DNA from: Acidovorax sp. A1169
Lineage (GTDB): Bacteria; Pseudomonadota; Gammaproteobacteria; Burkholderiales; Burkholderiaceae_C
NCBI RefSeq assembly: GCF_030704685.1
Contig: NZ_JAUZDX010000012.1
Coordinates: 62,001 to 126,000, forward strand
DNA: 64,000 bases
Reading direction: 5' to 3'
The notes beneath the pieces were generated by a model. That model saw only the letters and a list, made by a program, of their open reading frames with translations. It was not told the DNA's origin and searched no databases. Below, piece after piece: positions 7,240 to 17,123 of this stretch. The translations under genes were made by a program, and so were the position numbers. Within the stretch, counting starts at the first letter, position 1; every line of letters begins with the position of its first letter.

Positions 7240-8127
7240 TTACAGGCTCAGCCCCTTGAGGTATTCACGGAAGTGGGCGCCCACCTGTGGGTGCTCCAGG
7301 GCCAACTCCACGGTGGCTTCGAGGAAACCCTCCTTGCTGCCGCAGTCGTAGCGCTTGCCTTCGTACTGGAAGGCGTAGACCGCTTCGTGCTGCATCAGGC
7401 GGGCGATGCCGTCGGTGAGTTGGATCTCGCCGCCCACGCCGCGCGGCTGGTTGCGGATCTCGTCGAACACGCCGGGCGTGAGGATGTAGCGGCCGGCCAC
7501 GCCCATGCGCGAGGGGGCCACGTCGGCCTTGGGCTTTTCGACGATGCGCTCGATGCGGATCAGCGGGCCCCCGGCGGATTCACCGGCCACGATGCCGTAC
7601 TTGTGCACCTGGTCCTCGGGCACCTCCTGCACGGCGATGACCGAGCGGCCCTGCTGGCGAAAGGCCGCTGCCATCTGGGCCAGCACCGGCTGGCCGCCCT
7701 TGGGGCCGACCATCAGATCGTCGGCCAGCAGCACGGCGAACGGCTCCTTGCCCACCAGGGGCTCGGCGCACAGCACGGCATGGCCCAGGCCCAGGGAGCG
7801 GGGCTGGCGCACGAAGGCGCAGTCCATGTCGTCGGGCTGCACCGAGCGCACCAGGGCCAGCAGCTCGTGCTTGCCGGCAGCCTCCAGCTCGCTTTCGAGC
7901 TCGTAGGCGGTGTCGAAATGGTCCTCGATGGCGCGCTTGCTGCGGCCCGTCACGAAGATCATGTGGCGGATGCCGGCGGCGTAGGCCTCTTCCACGGCGT
8001 ACTGGATCAGCGGCTTGTCCACCACGGGCAGCATCTCTTTGGGCGATGCCTTGGTGGCGGGCAGAAAGCGCGTACCCAGACCGGCAACGGGGAAAACGGC
8101 TTTGCGGATGGCGGATGCAGCGGTCAT
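7240..8127 (-). CDS. galU: UTP-glucose-1-phosphate uridylyltransferase
   Basis: Encodes 295 residues from ATG 8127, which has GGAG upstream; a longer open frame to 8175 is not supported. The N-terminal nucleotide loop ([24 protein letters not shown]) includes the GxGTRxLP-type motif, and [20 protein letters not shown] follows. LLADDL near 145 holds the metal-binding aspartate, and VEKP is near 210. The enzyme makes UDP-glucose for exopolysaccharide, LPS core and trehalose. It is monocistronic between two terminator-like regions and convergent with tusA. Confidence 0.95.
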   Translation of the reverse strand: MTAASAIRKAVFPVAGLGTRFLPATKASPKEMLPVVDKPLIQYAVEEAYAAGIRHMIFVTGRSKRAIEDHFDTAYELESELEAAGKHELLALVRSVQPDDMDCAFVRQPRSLGLGHAVLCAEPLVGKEPFAVLLADDLMVGPKGGQPVLAQMAAAFRQQGRSVIAVQEVPEDQVHKYGIVAGESAGGPLIRIERIVEKPKADVAPSRMGVAGRYILTPGVFDEIRNQPRGVGGEIQLTDGIARLMQHEAVYAFQYEGKRYDCGSKEGFLEATVELALEHPQVGAHFREYLKGLSL

Positions 8128-8212
8128 GGGGCTCCTTGCAGGAATGGGAAATAGAAAGAGGGCAGGGCCCGGCACGGAGCCGGGCGTATCTGCCCTCAGT
8201 ATCGCGGGATTT

Positions 8213-11110
8213 TTACCCCAGGCGTGTCAGCTGATCGCGCAATCTGCCCAGCGTGGCGGTGAAATCGGCGATGCGCTTCTTGGCCTCGTCGATCACTGCG
8301 GGCGGGGCCTTGGCCACGAAGGCCTCGTTACCGAGCTTGGCGTTGGCCTTGGCCAATTCGCCTTCCAGGCGCGCGATTTCCTTGGCGATGCGGGCCTTCT
8401 CGGCTTCGACGTCGATCTCCATGTGCAGGCACATGCGCGCCTCGCCCACCACGGCCACGGGGGCGGCCTGTGCGGCGGCGGCCCACGCGGCCTCGTCGTC
8501 GAACACCTTCACTTCGCTGAGCTTGGCCAGTGACTGCAACACCGGTGCCACGCCGCGCATGAACTCGGTGTCGCCCACGGTGTAAAGGGGCAGGCGGGTG
8601 GATGGCGAGACGTTCATTTCGCCGCGCAGGGTGCGGCAGGCGTCCACCAGGCCCTTGACGCGCTGCATGTGCGCAATGGCGGCTTCGTCGATCTTGCTCG
8701 GCTGCGCCTCGGGGTAGCGGGCGATGCTGACCGAGTCGCCCTTCAGGCCGGCTACCGGCGCCACCGTCTGCCACAGGGCTTCGGTGATGAACGGGATTAT
8801 GGGGTGCGCCAGGCGCAGGATGGCTTCGAGCGTGCGGATCAGCGTGCGGCGCGTGGCGCGCTGCTCGGCCTCGGTGCCGGTCTGGATCTGCACCTTGGCA
8901 ATTTCCAGGTACCAGTCGCAGAACTCGTTCCAGACAAAGTCATAGATCGTGTTGGCCACGTTGTCCAGGCGGAACTCGGCAAAGCCCTTGGCCACCTCGG
9001 CCTCGGTCTTTTGCAGCAGCGACGAGATCCAGCGGTCGGCCTGGCTGAAGTGCATGTAGCCGTGGGCGGGGCCGCCGGGCTGGCACTCTTCCTTGGTGTG
9101 CTCCTTGAGGCCGCAGTCCTGGCCCTCGCAATTCATCAGCACGAAGCGGCTTGCGTTCCACAGCTTGTTGCAGAAGTTGCGGTAGCCCTCGCAGCGCTTG
9201 CTGTCGAAGTTGATGCTGCGGCCCAGGCTGGCCAGCGCCGCAAAGGTGAAGCGCAGCGCATCGGCACCGTAGGCGGGGATACCCTCGGGGAACTCCTTTT
9301 GCGTGTTCTTGCGCACCGTGGGCGCGGTCTCGGGCTTGCGCAGGCCGGTGGTGCGCTTGTCCAGCAGCGGGTCGAGGGCGATGCCGTCGATCAGGTCCAC
9401 CGGGTCGAGCACGTTGCCTTCGGACTTGCTCATCTTCTTGCCCTGCGCGTCGCGCACCAGGCCGTGGATGTACACGTGCTTGAAGGGCACGCGGCCCGTG
9501 AAGTGCGTGGTCATCATGATCATCCGGGCAACCCAGAAGAAGATGATGTCGTAGCCCGTCACCAGCACCGAAGAGGGCAGGTACAGGTTGTAGTCGTCGG
9601 TGGGCGCATCGCCCTGTTCAGGCCAGCCCATGGTGCTGAAAGGCACCAGGGCGGAGGAATACCACGTGTCCAGCACGTCCTCATCGCGGCGCAGCGTCTT
9701 GCCCGGGGCCTTGGCCTGGGCTTCGGCTTCGTTGCGGGCCACGATTACATTGCCGTCTTCGTCGTACCAGGCCGGAATCTGGTGGCCCCACCACAGCTGG
9801 CGGCTGATGCACCAGTCCTGGATGTTGTTCATCCACTGGTTGTAGGTGTTCACCCAGTTCTCGGGCACGAACTGCACCTCGCCTGTGGCCACCGCGTCGA
9901 TGGCCTTCTGCGCGATGCTCTTGCCCGTGGGGTCCTGCTCGCTCACCTTGCTCATGGCCACGAACCACTGGTCCGTCAGCATGGGCTCCACCACCTGGCC
10001 GGTGCGGGTGCAGATGGGCACCATGAGCTTGTGCTTCTTGGTCTCCACCAGGGCGCCCGAGGCTTCCAGGTCGGCCACGATGGCCTTGCGCGCCACGAAG
10101 CGGTCCAGGCCGCGGTACTTTTCGGGGGCGTTGTCGTTGATGGTGGCCTGCAGCGTCAGCACCACGATCATCGGCAGTTTGTGGCGCTGGCCCACGGCAT
10201 AGTCGTTCGTGTCGTGCGCGGGCGTGACCTTGACCACGCCGGTGCCGAACTCCTTGTCCACGTAGTCGTCGGCAATGATGGGGATTTCGCGGCCCACCAG
10301 GGGCAGCACCACGTTCTTGCCGATCAGGTGCGTGTAGCGCGCATCTTCAGGGTGCACCATCAGCGCCACGTCGCCCAGCATGGTCTCGGGGCGGGTGGTG
10401 GCCACGGTGAGGCTGCCAGAACCGTCGGCCAACGGGTAGGCGATGTGCCACAGCGAGCCGTCCTTCTCTTCGCTCTCGACTTCCAGGTCGGACACGGCGG
10501 ACTGCAGCTTGGGGTCCCAGTTCACCAGGCGCTTGCCGCGGTAGATCAGGCCCTGCTCGTAGAGCTTCACGAAGGTGTCGGTCACCACCTTGGACAGCTT
10601 GTCGTCCATGGTGAAGTATTCGCGGCTCCAGTCCACGCTGTCGCCCATGCGGCGCATCTGCGTGGTGATGGTGTTGCCGCTCTGCTCCTTCCACTCCCAG
10701 ACCTTGGCGACGAAGTTCTTGCGTGCTTCGTGCGGGGTGGGGCCCATGTCGTGGCGGCTGATGCCTTGCTCCTGCAGCTGGCGCTCCACCACGATCTGCG
10801 TGGCGATGCCGGCGTGGTCGGTGCCGGGCACCCAGACCGTGTTGAAGCCGCGCATGCGGTGGTAGCGCGTCAGGCTGTCCATGATCGTCTGGTTGAACGC
10901 ATGGCCCATGTGCAGCGTGCCGGTCACATTGGGTGGCGGCAACTGGATGGAAAACGCCGGCTCGCCCGCCTGCGCTGCGCCGGTGCCCCGAAAGCCCGCT
11001 ACACCGTAGCCTCGGCGTTCCCATTCGGGGCCCCAATGGGCCTCCAGGGCGGCGGGTTCAAAGGACTTGGAAAGGCTGTCGAGGCCGGTTTGTTGCAGGG
11101 GCGAGCTCAT
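8213..11110 (-). CDS. valS: Valyl-tRNA synthetase
   Basis: Encodes 965 residues from MSSPLQQTG at 11110. An upstream in-frame ATG at 11176 would add 22 poorly conserved residues, and neither start has a clear Shine-Dalgarno site. Class I signatures are HMGH at 67-70 and KMSKS near 558-562. The CP1 editing domain ([22 protein letters not shown]) removes Thr mischarges. An anticodon-binding helical domain and a C-terminal arm coiled coil ([16 protein letters not shown]) complete the protein. Cytoplasmic and essential. Length is normal for bacterial ValS. Confidence 0.96.
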   Translation of the reverse strand: MSSPLQQTGLDSLSKSFEPAALEAHWGPEWERRGYGVAGFRGTGAAQAGEPAFSIQLPPPNVTGTLHMGHAFNQTIMDSLTRYHRMRGFNTVWVPGTDHAGIATQIVVERQLQEQGISRHDMGPTPHEARKNFVAKVWEWKEQSGNTITTQMRRMGDSVDWSREYFTMDDKLSKVVTDTFVKLYEQGLIYRGKRLVNWDPKLQSAVSDLEVESEEKDGSLWHIAYPLADGSGSLTVATTRPETMLGDVALMVHPEDARYTHLIGKNVVLPLVGREIPIIADDYVDKEFGTGVVKVTPAHDTNDYAVGQRHKLPMIVVLTLQATINDNAPEKYRGLDRFVARKAIVADLEASGALVETKKHKLMVPICTRTGQVVEPMLTDQWFVAMSKVSEQDPTGKSIAQKAIDAVATGEVQFVPENWVNTYNQWMNNIQDWCISRQLWWGHQIPAWYDEDGNVIVARNEAEAQAKAPGKTLRRDEDVLDTWYSSALVPFSTMGWPEQGDAPTDDYNLYLPSSVLVTGYDIIFFWVARMIMMTTHFTGRVPFKHVYIHGLVRDAQGKKMSKSEGNVLDPVDLIDGIALDPLLDKRTTGLRKPETAPTVRKNTQKEFPEGIPAYGADALRFTFAALASLGRSINFDSKRCEGYRNFCNKLWNASRFVLMNCEGQDCGLKEHTKEECQPGGPAHGYMHFSQADRWISSLLQKTEAEVAKGFAEFRLDNVANTIYDFVWNEFCDWYLEIAKVQIQTGTEAEQRATRRTLIRTLEAILRLAHPIIPFITEALWQTVAPVAGLKGDSVSIARYPEAQPSKIDEAAIAHMQRVKGLVDACRTLRGEMNVSPSTRLPLYTVGDTEFMRGVAPVLQSLAKLSEVKVFDDEAAWAAAAQAAPVAVVGEARMCLHMEIDVEAEKARIAKEIARLEGELAKANAKLGNEAFVAKAPPAVIDEAKKRIADFTATLGRLRDQLTRLG

Positions 11111-11406
11111 GGGGTAGGGCTGGTGGTGGGGCCGCCCGGGGGCTGCCTCCACGTTCGAGAGGGTGGAACCGGCCATTTTAAGTCAGCTGCAAGCCAGGTC
11201 CGGCAGCGCTCTGCGCGGGCGGGTGGCAGGGGGTGGTTGGCGGGTTTTTGCCTCTCAGACAGGTCGTTCTGCCACTTGTCCAATTGTTACCTTGTGCGGC
11301 TGGCGGAAAGCAGATGTTTGCCGATAATCCGGCCCAAAGGGGGCGTGCCTACCCCTGGTGCCTTGCCGGATCCCAAAAACATTCCAACATCCTGTCCGCT
11401 TTTCCT

Positions 11407-13263
11407 ATGAACATCCCCTCCGCCCTGCGCGTGGGCCTGGCCAAGACCTTCGCCTACTGTCTGGTCTCGCTGCTCCTGGTCCCGCTGGCCGCCTACCTGT
11501 TCACCGGCTACACGCAGCGCGACGAGGACGCCCAGTTCATCGCCCGCATCAGCCAGCGCATCGATGCCGAAAAGGGCATGCCCGCGGCCGAGAAGCAGGC
11601 GCAGAAAGACTTCTACCGCGCCCACCCGCCGTCCACCATCTGTACCAACAAGAGCCCTCAGGTGGCGGAATACCGCGAGTCGATGTGCGAGACCTATGGC
11701 GAGCTATGGCAGTTCAACTTGGTGCGCAAGGTCTCGCTGTGGAGCATGGTGGCCGGGGTCGTCCTGCTGGCGGCGGTGCTGGGCTTGGGCGCGTTGGCCT
11801 TCGTCGACCGCAAGATGCAGTACACCAGCTTCGTCACCGGTTGGCACCTGACCACCTGGGCCAGCGCCGCCTCGCTGGTGGTGCAGGGGGCGCTGGCGGT
11901 GTGGCTGTCGTTCTGGGTGACGGCCTTCTTCTTTCACAAGTATTCGCCCAAGCTCATCATCCTGGTGGGGATTCTGGTCGCTGGCGGCGTGTTCCTGGCC
12001 GTCAAGGGCATCTTCAAGCGCGTGCAGCTGAACAACCGCGTGGACGGAGAGCTTGTGACCGAGGCCGATGCGCCGCTGCTGTGGAAGCGCATCCGCCACA
12101 TGGCCGGCCGCCTCAAGACCGAGCCGCCCAGGCACATCGTGGCCGGCATCGACGCCAACTTCTTCGTCACCGAGGCGCCGCTCACCGTGGGCGGTCAGCA
12201 GCTCACGGGGCGCACCCTGTTCGTGAGCATCCCCCTGCTGCGCCTGCTGGACCAGTCGGAAGCCGATGCCGTCTTCGGCCATGAACTGGCCCACCTGCGC
12301 GGTGGCGACACCAAGAGCAGCGCGCTGCTGGGCCCCAAGATCAGCCAGTACGACCATTACCGCCACGCCATGCGCACCGGCGGGCTCACGGCGGTGGTCG
12401 CACCGCTGTTGGACCTGTACCGCATGATCTTCGAGGTGGCCCTGGCGCGCGAGAGCCGCGAGCGCGAGTTCAAGGCCGACCGCATCGCCGCCAAGCTCAT
12501 CTCGCCCGAGGCGATCGCGCAGTCGCTGATCAAGATTGCTGCCTATGCGCAGTACCGCTCCAGGATCGAGAGCGAGCTCTTCGGCCAGAACCGCAGGCAC
12601 GATTCTGCGGCGCTGGGCATTGCCAGCTACGTGGCCCAGGGGCTGCCACCCTATGCCGCATCGGCCGACTTCCTGCAGGAGATGAAGACCGCCAACGTGC
12701 CCCACCCATTCGACTCGCACCCTGCCATGACCGAGCGCATGCGCGCCGTGGGGGTGAGGCTGCCCGAGAGCGCCTATGGCGCCATCGTCACGCGGGCACC
12801 TGTGGCCACCTGGGCGCAGCAGATCCTCACGGCCGATGCCATCGAGCAGCGCATGTGGGGCGAATACGAGCAGGCCTTTGCGGCCGACCACGAACGCAGC
12901 CTGGCCTACCGCTACGAGCCCGCCACCGACGAGGAGCGGGCGCTGGTGCTGCAGTATTTTCCGCCGGTGCAGTTTGCCTTGAAAGGCAGCGAGACGGTGA
13001 CGGTCAGCATCGACGGCATCAGCACTTCTGCCGACGGCACCACCGTGTTCTGGGACGCGGTCAAGGCCTTGGAATTCAAGGAAAGCAGCTTTGGCAATGC
13101 GCTCGTCGTCACCCACCCCGAGAAAAATGCCCTGGGCCTTGGCGCCAAGACCAGCAAGATCAAACTCGGTGGCCTGAAGAAGGAGAAAGACGACTTCAAC
13201 GCCACCGTGGGCCACTATTGGCAGCGCCACCAGATCATGCGCGCGCACCAGAACGAAGGCTGA
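11407..13263 (+). CDS. M48 family membrane metallopeptidase
   Basis: Encodes 618 residues. An N-terminal membrane segment (about 10-33) is followed by a soluble loop with conserved cysteines. Three more membrane segments lie at about 118-215, then comes the M48 zinc domain. HELAH at 292-296 is the HExxH zinc motif, and ESREREFKADRIAAKL supplies the third ligand glutamate. The domain faces a C-terminal extension of about 200 residues that is not part of minimal HtpX or Ste24. It is probably an inner-membrane quality-control protease; substrates are unknown. ATG 11407 begins a natural signal-anchor, while the frame above it (11233-11406) lacks coding character. The 296 bases between valS and this start show no other gene. 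Confidence 0.85.
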   Translation: MNIPSALRVGLAKTFAYCLVSLLLVPLAAYLFTGYTQRDEDAQFIARISQRIDAEKGMPAAEKQAQKDFYRAHPPSTICTNKSPQVAEYRESMCETYGELWQFNLVRKVSLWSMVAGVVLLAAVLGLGALAFVDRKMQYTSFVTGWHLTTWASAASLVVQGALAVWLSFWVTAFFFHKYSPKLIILVGILVAGGVFLAVKGIFKRVQLNNRVDGELVTEADAPLLWKRIRHMAGRLKTEPPRHIVAGIDANFFVTEAPLTVGGQQLTGRTLFVSIPLLRLLDQSEADAVFGHELAHLRGGDTKSSALLGPKISQYDHYRHAMRTGGLTAVVAPLLDLYRMIFEVALARESREREFKADRIAAKLISPEAIAQSLIKIAAYAQYRSRIESELFGQNRRHDSAALGIASYVAQGLPPYAASADFLQEMKTANVPHPFDSHPAMTERMRAVGVRLPESAYGAIVTRAPVATWAQQILTADAIEQRMWGEYEQAFAADHERSLAYRYEPATDEERALVLQYFPPVQFALKGSETVTVSIDGISTSADGTTVFWDAVKALEFKESSFGNALVVTHPEKNALGLGAKTSKIKLGGLKKEKDDFNATVGHYWQRHQIMRAHQNEG

Positions 13264-13602
13264 TTCCGGCGCCTTGTGCTCCGGCGCGTCGATGGGTGCC
13301 ATCAGGGCATGGCAATGGCATCGAGCCACAGCGAGGTCAGGCGCAGTGCGGCACCACAGCCGGGCATATGCATATACCCGGGAAATCCCTGGCGTTCCAC
13401 GTTCACTGAATGCGCAAAGCGAGTGAACTTGTGCAGTGTGCCATGCTCTATCGAAGCATGTGCAGGCGGCGATAAAAGCGTTGCGCGCCTACACGAATTA
13501 CCTGTTCAAAGGCAGGCGGTGGTGCTAAAAAGGACTGAGCCGTTAGCGATTCCCACTGCAAACCGTGGCACCCATGCGCAGGGTGCCACCACAGGAGGTC
13601 GT
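13264..13602. promoter_or_regulatory. Leader and promoter region of the prkA cluster
   Basis: This is a 339-bp gap without a gene. It holds a near-perfect 20-bp dyad around ATATGCATAT at 13361-13380. A TGAACTT (13424-13430) lies 16 bases before TCTA (13447-13450), resembling an ECF-type -35/-10 pair. A perfect 9-bp hairpin at 13565-13589 (GTGGCACCC with GGGTGCCAC) ends 4 bases before the AGGAGG of prkA. The cluster is stress-induced in enterobacteria, so a specialised promoter plus leader control is plausible. Each assignment is by eye. Confidence 0.4.
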
Positions 13603-15525
13603 ATGGATGCCATCAGCAATTTCGCCTCGCGTTACGCCCGTAGCCGTGAAGAGGAAATGTCGATCGACGAGTACCTCGCCGAGTGCAAGCGTGATCCCAT
13701 GACGTATGCCACGGCGGCCCAGCGCATGCTGGCCGCCATTGGAGATCCCGAGACGGTCGACACGCGCAACGATCCGCGCATGTCGCGCCTCTTCGCCAAC
13801 AAGGTGATCAAGCGCTACCCCGCGTTCGCCGAGTTCTACGGCATGGAGGATTCCATCGAGCAGGTGGTGAGCTTCTTTCGCCACGCTGCGCAGGGGCTGG
13901 AGGAGCGCAAGCAGATCCTCTACCTGCTGGGCCCGGTGGGCGGTGGCAAGAGTTCCATTGCCGAGCGGCTCAAGTACCTGATGCAGAAGGTGCCGTTCTA
14001 TGCGATCAAGGGCTCGCCGGTGAACGAGTCGCCGCTGGGCCTTTTCGACGCGGTGGAGGACGGCCCGGTGCTCGAGGAGCAGTTCGGCATTCCCCGGCGC
14101 TACCTGCAGCGCGTGCTCTCGCCCTGGGCGGTCAAGCGGCTGGAGGAGTTCGGCGGCGACATCCGCCAGTTCAAGGTGGTCAAGCGCTACCCCAGCATCT
14201 TGAAGCAGGTGGGCATTGCCAAGACCGAGCCGGGCGACGAGAACAACCAGGACATATCGAGCCTGGTGGGCAAGGTGGACATCCGCAAGCTCGAAACCTT
14301 TGCCCAGGACGACACCGATGCCTACAGCTACAGCGGCGGCCTGTGCCTGGCCAACCAGGGCCTGCTGGAATTCGTGGAGATGTTCAAGGCGCCCATCAAG
14401 GTGCTGCACCCGCTGCTCACCGCCACCCAGGAGAGCAACTACAAGGGCACGGAAGGCTTTGGCGCCATCCCGTTCGATGGCGTGGTGCTGGCCCACAGCA
14501 ACGAGAGCGAGTGGAAGGCGTTTCGCAACAACAAGAACAACGAGGCCTTCCTCGATCGCATCTACATCGTCAAGGTGCCGTACTGCCTGCGCGTGAGCGA
14601 GGAGATCCGCATCTACGAAAAGCTGATCCGCGAATCGTCGCTGGGCAACGCCGTGTGCGCGCCGGGCACGCTGAAGATGATGTCGCAGTTCGCCATCCTC
14701 ACGCGCCTGAAGGAGCCCGAGAATTCCAGCATCTTCAGCAAGATGCAGGTGTACGACGGCGAGAGCCTGAAGGACACCGACCCGCGCGCCAAGAGCTACC
14801 AGGAGTACCGCGACTACGCGGGCGTGGACGAGGGCATGACCGGCATCTCCACGCGCTTTGCGTTCAAGATCATGTCCAAGGTGTTCAACTTCGACAGTGC
14901 CGAGGTGGCGGCCAACCCGGTGCACCTGATGTACGTGCTGGAGCAGCAGATCGAGCGCGAGCAGTTCCCTGCCGAGCTGGAGACCAAGTACACCAGCTAC
15001 ATCAAGGAGTCCCTCTCGCCGCGCTATGCCGAGTTCATCGGCAAGGAGATCCAGACGGCCTACCTGGAGAGCTACAGCGAGTACGGGCAGAACATCTTCG
15101 ACCGCTACGTCACCTACGCCGACTACTGGATCCAGGACAACGAGTACCGCGACACCGATACCGGCGAGGTCTTCGACCGCGGCGCGCTCAACGCCGAGCT
15201 CGAAAAGATCGAGAAGCCGGCGGGCATTGCCAACCCTAAGGATTTTCGCAACGAGATCGTCAACTTCGTGCTGCGCGCACGCGCCAACAACCAGGGCAAC
15301 AACCCGAGCTGGACCAGCTACGAGAAGCTGCGCCTGGTGATCGAGAAGAAGATGTTCTCCAACACCGAGGAGCTGCTGCCGGTCATCAGCTTCAACGCCA
15401 AGGGCAGCGCCGAGGAGGCGCGCAAGCACGAGGACTTCGTCACCCGCATGGTGGAAAAGGGCTACACCCCCAAGCAGGTGCGGCTGCTGTGCGAGTGGTA
15501 CCTGCGCGTGCGCAAAAGCAGTTGA
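13603..15525 (+). CDS. prkA: PrkA family serine protein kinase (YeaG)
   Basis: Encodes 640 residues, the family's usual size. An N-terminal AAA-like domain has the Walker A GPVGGGKSS at 110-118, and a C-terminal PrkA kinase-like domain follows (VNFVLRARANNQ and beyond). ATG 13603 follows a strong AGGAGG. In E. coli YeaG works with YeaH in the response to nitrogen starvation and stationary phase. Here prkA is followed by yeaH and spoVR in the same order, but a 269-bp structured repeat has been inserted directly after prkA and may uncouple the cluster. Confidence 0.93.
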   Translation: MDAISNFASRYARSREEEMSIDEYLAECKRDPMTYATAAQRMLAAIGDPETVDTRNDPRMSRLFANKVIKRYPAFAEFYGMEDSIEQVVSFFRHAAQGLEERKQILYLLGPVGGGKSSIAERLKYLMQKVPFYAIKGSPVNESPLGLFDAVEDGPVLEEQFGIPRRYLQRVLSPWAVKRLEEFGGDIRQFKVVKRYPSILKQVGIAKTEPGDENNQDISSLVGKVDIRKLETFAQDDTDAYSYSGGLCLANQGLLEFVEMFKAPIKVLHPLLTATQESNYKGTEGFGAIPFDGVVLAHSNESEWKAFRNNKNNEAFLDRIYIVKVPYCLRVSEEIRIYEKLIRESSLGNAVCAPGTLKMMSQFAILTRLKEPENSSIFSKMQVYDGESLKDTDPRAKSYQEYRDYAGVDEGMTGISTRFAFKIMSKVFNFDSAEVAANPVHLMYVLEQQIEREQFPAELETKYTSYIKESLSPRYAEFIGKEIQTAYLESYSEYGQNIFDRYVTYADYWIQDNEYRDTDTGEVFDRGALNAELEKIEKPAGIANPKDFRNEIVNFVLRARANNQGNNPSWTSYEKLRLVIEKKMFSNTEELLPVISFNAKGSAEEARKHEDFVTRMVEKGYTPKQVRLLCEWYLRVRKSS

Positions 15526-15551
15526 TGGACCGGAATGCCAGCGTGTCTCTA

Positions 15552-15820
15552 AGAACCTGTTCAATATCTTTTTGGAGCCGCGCAAGCCCCTTTTCGGGAT
15601 GGGATGCTAGGCGCGGTGAGCAGCCAATAGCTCGGCTATTGGCAAGCGCCGCAACGCCGCAGACCGCCCGAAAAGCGACTTGCCCTCCGGGTTGGAGTGA
15701 AATCGGGCGATTGGACGCCCCGGCTGCTTGCATGGGCATGAGCCCATGCGGCGCATCCGAAGCATCCACTCATCCCGATTGCACTCCAACGCGGCTGCAA
15801 AAAGATATTGAACAGGTTCT
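15552..15820. repeat. 269-bp structured repeat, three-way junction (copy 2)
   Basis: A 30-bp outer inverted repeat with one mismatch (15552-15581 with 15791-15820) encloses two arms. Arm 1 has a 17-bp stem with two mismatches (15582-15598 with 15667-15683) and an apical 8-bp hairpin at 15623-15643. Arm 2 has a 17-bp stem with one mismatch (15691-15707 with 15774-15790) and an apical 8-bp hairpin at 15730-15749. The plan and length match copy 1 at 912-1181. Shared sequence is limited to the CCTGTTCA tip, a CTAGGCGCG block (15607-15615) and an inverted GCAACGCCGC block (15651-15660). It sits between prkA and yeaH and contains no gene. Confidence 0.85.
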
Positions 15821-15851
15821 AAGGGGCGCTGGCCCATGATGGGGGCAAGGG

Positions 15852-17123
15852 ATGGCATTGCAAATCATCGACCGCAGGCTCGCCGGCAAGAACAAATCGG
15901 TGGGTAACCGCGAACGTTTTGTGCGACGCTTCAAGGAGCAGATCGCCGAGAGCGTGCGCCGTGCGGTTTCGCAGCGCGGCATCCGTGACATCGAGCAGGC
16001 CGAGAGCATCAGCATTCCCAAAAAGGACATCGGCGAGCCGGTGTTCCACCATGGCCAGGGCGGAATCCGCGACATGGTGCACCCGGGCAACGCGGAGCAT
16101 GTGCGCGGCGACCGCATCCAGCGGCCCCAGGGCGGGGCGGGGGGCGGTGGCGGCTCGCAGGCCAGCGACAGCGGGGAGGGGGAGGACGACTTCACCTTCA
16201 CCTTGACCAAGGAAGAGTTCATGCAGCTCTTCTTCGAGGACCTGGCGCTGCCCAACCTGCTGCGCACGCACATCGGCGAGACCCCGAAGTACAAGCCGCG
16301 CCGCGCCGGCTACAGCCAGAACGGCATTCCCAACAACCTGGCGGTGCTGCGCACCATGCGCGGAGCGCTGGGGCGGCGCATCGCCCTGGGCCAGTCGGCG
16401 CAGCGCGAACGGGCGGCTATGCAGGTGCAGCTCGATGCCCTGGTGCAAGAAGGCAACGGCACCACCGACGAAGCGGCCGCGCTGCGGCTGCGCATCGAGG
16501 AGCTCAAGGAGCGCACCGGTCGCATCCCTTACCTGGACCCCATCGACCTGCGCTTTCGCTCCCGCGTGCAGGTGCCGGTGCCCAACAGCCAGGCGGTGAT
16601 GTTCTGCCTGATGGACGTCTCGGGCTCCATGGACCAGGCGCGCAAGGACTTGGCCAAGCGCTTCTTCATCCTGCTGTACCTGTTCCTCACGCGGCACTAC
16701 GAGAAGATCGACATCGTCTTCATCCGCCACCACACGCAGGCCGCCGAGGTGAGCGAGGAGCAGTTCTTTCACTCCACCGAGAGCGGCGGCACGGTGGTCA
16801 GCAGCGCGCTGGTGCTGCTCGACCAGATCATCCGCGCGCGCTACCCTGCGGGGGACTGGAACATCTACGCCGCCCAGGCCAGCGATGGCGACAACTTCAC
16901 CAACGACAGCGGCAATTGCCGCAACCTGCTGGTGGACCGGATCCTGCCACTGGTGCGCTACTTCGCCTATGTGCAGGTGGCCCAGGAAGAGCAGAACCTG
17001 TGGGAGGAGTACAGCCTGCTGCAGTCGCAGTTTTCCAACTTCGCCATGCGCAAGGTCTCCGAGCCGGGCGATATCTATCCCGTGTTCCGCGACCTCTTCA
17101 AGAAAGAGGGGGTGCAGTTATGA
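15852..17123 (+). CDS. yeaH: YeaH/YhbH family protein (DUF444, VWA domain)
   Basis: Encodes 423 residues. The N-terminus (RRLAGKNKSVGNRERFVRRFK) is the basic family signature. A glycine-rich linker lies near 95-105 (GGAGGGGGSQAS). The von Willebrand A-like domain carries the MIDAS motif D255-V-S-G-S259. The protein works with the PrkA/YeaG kinase in stress responses. Its stop overlaps the spoVR start by ATGA, so these two are coupled, while the upstream prkA is separated by the repeat element and about 325 bp. If the repeat terminates transcription, yeaH-spoVR would need their own promoter. Confidence 0.92.
   Translation: MALQIIDRRLAGKNKSVGNRERFVRRFKEQIAESVRRAVSQRGIRDIEQAESISIPKKDIGEPVFHHGQGGIRDMVHPGNAEHVRGDRIQRPQGGAGGGGGSQASDSGEGEDDFTFTLTKEEFMQLFFEDLALPNLLRTHIGETPKYKPRRAGYSQNGIPNNLAVLRTMRGALGRRIALGQSAQRERAAMQVQLDALVQEGNGTTDEAAALRLRIEELKERTGRIPYLDPIDLRFRSRVQVPVPNSQAVMFCLMDVSGSMDQARKDLAKRFFILLYLFLTRHYEKIDIVFIRHHTQAAEVSEEQFFHSTESGGTVVSSALVLLDQIIRARYPAGDWNIYAAQASDGDNFTNDSGNCRNLLVDRILPLVRYFAYVQVAQEEQNLWEEYSLLQSQFSNFAMRKVSEPGDIYPVFRDLFKKEGVQL

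Noticed and set aside
8669..11410. Long open frame opposite valS (about 910 codons)
   Set aside because: Shadow of valS in a high-GC genome; no start signal and no recognisable motif.
13561..13590. Possible sigma-54 promoter before prkA (TGGCAC start)
   Set aside because: The TTGC(A/T) element at the required spacing is missing; TGGCAC is part of the perfect hairpin.
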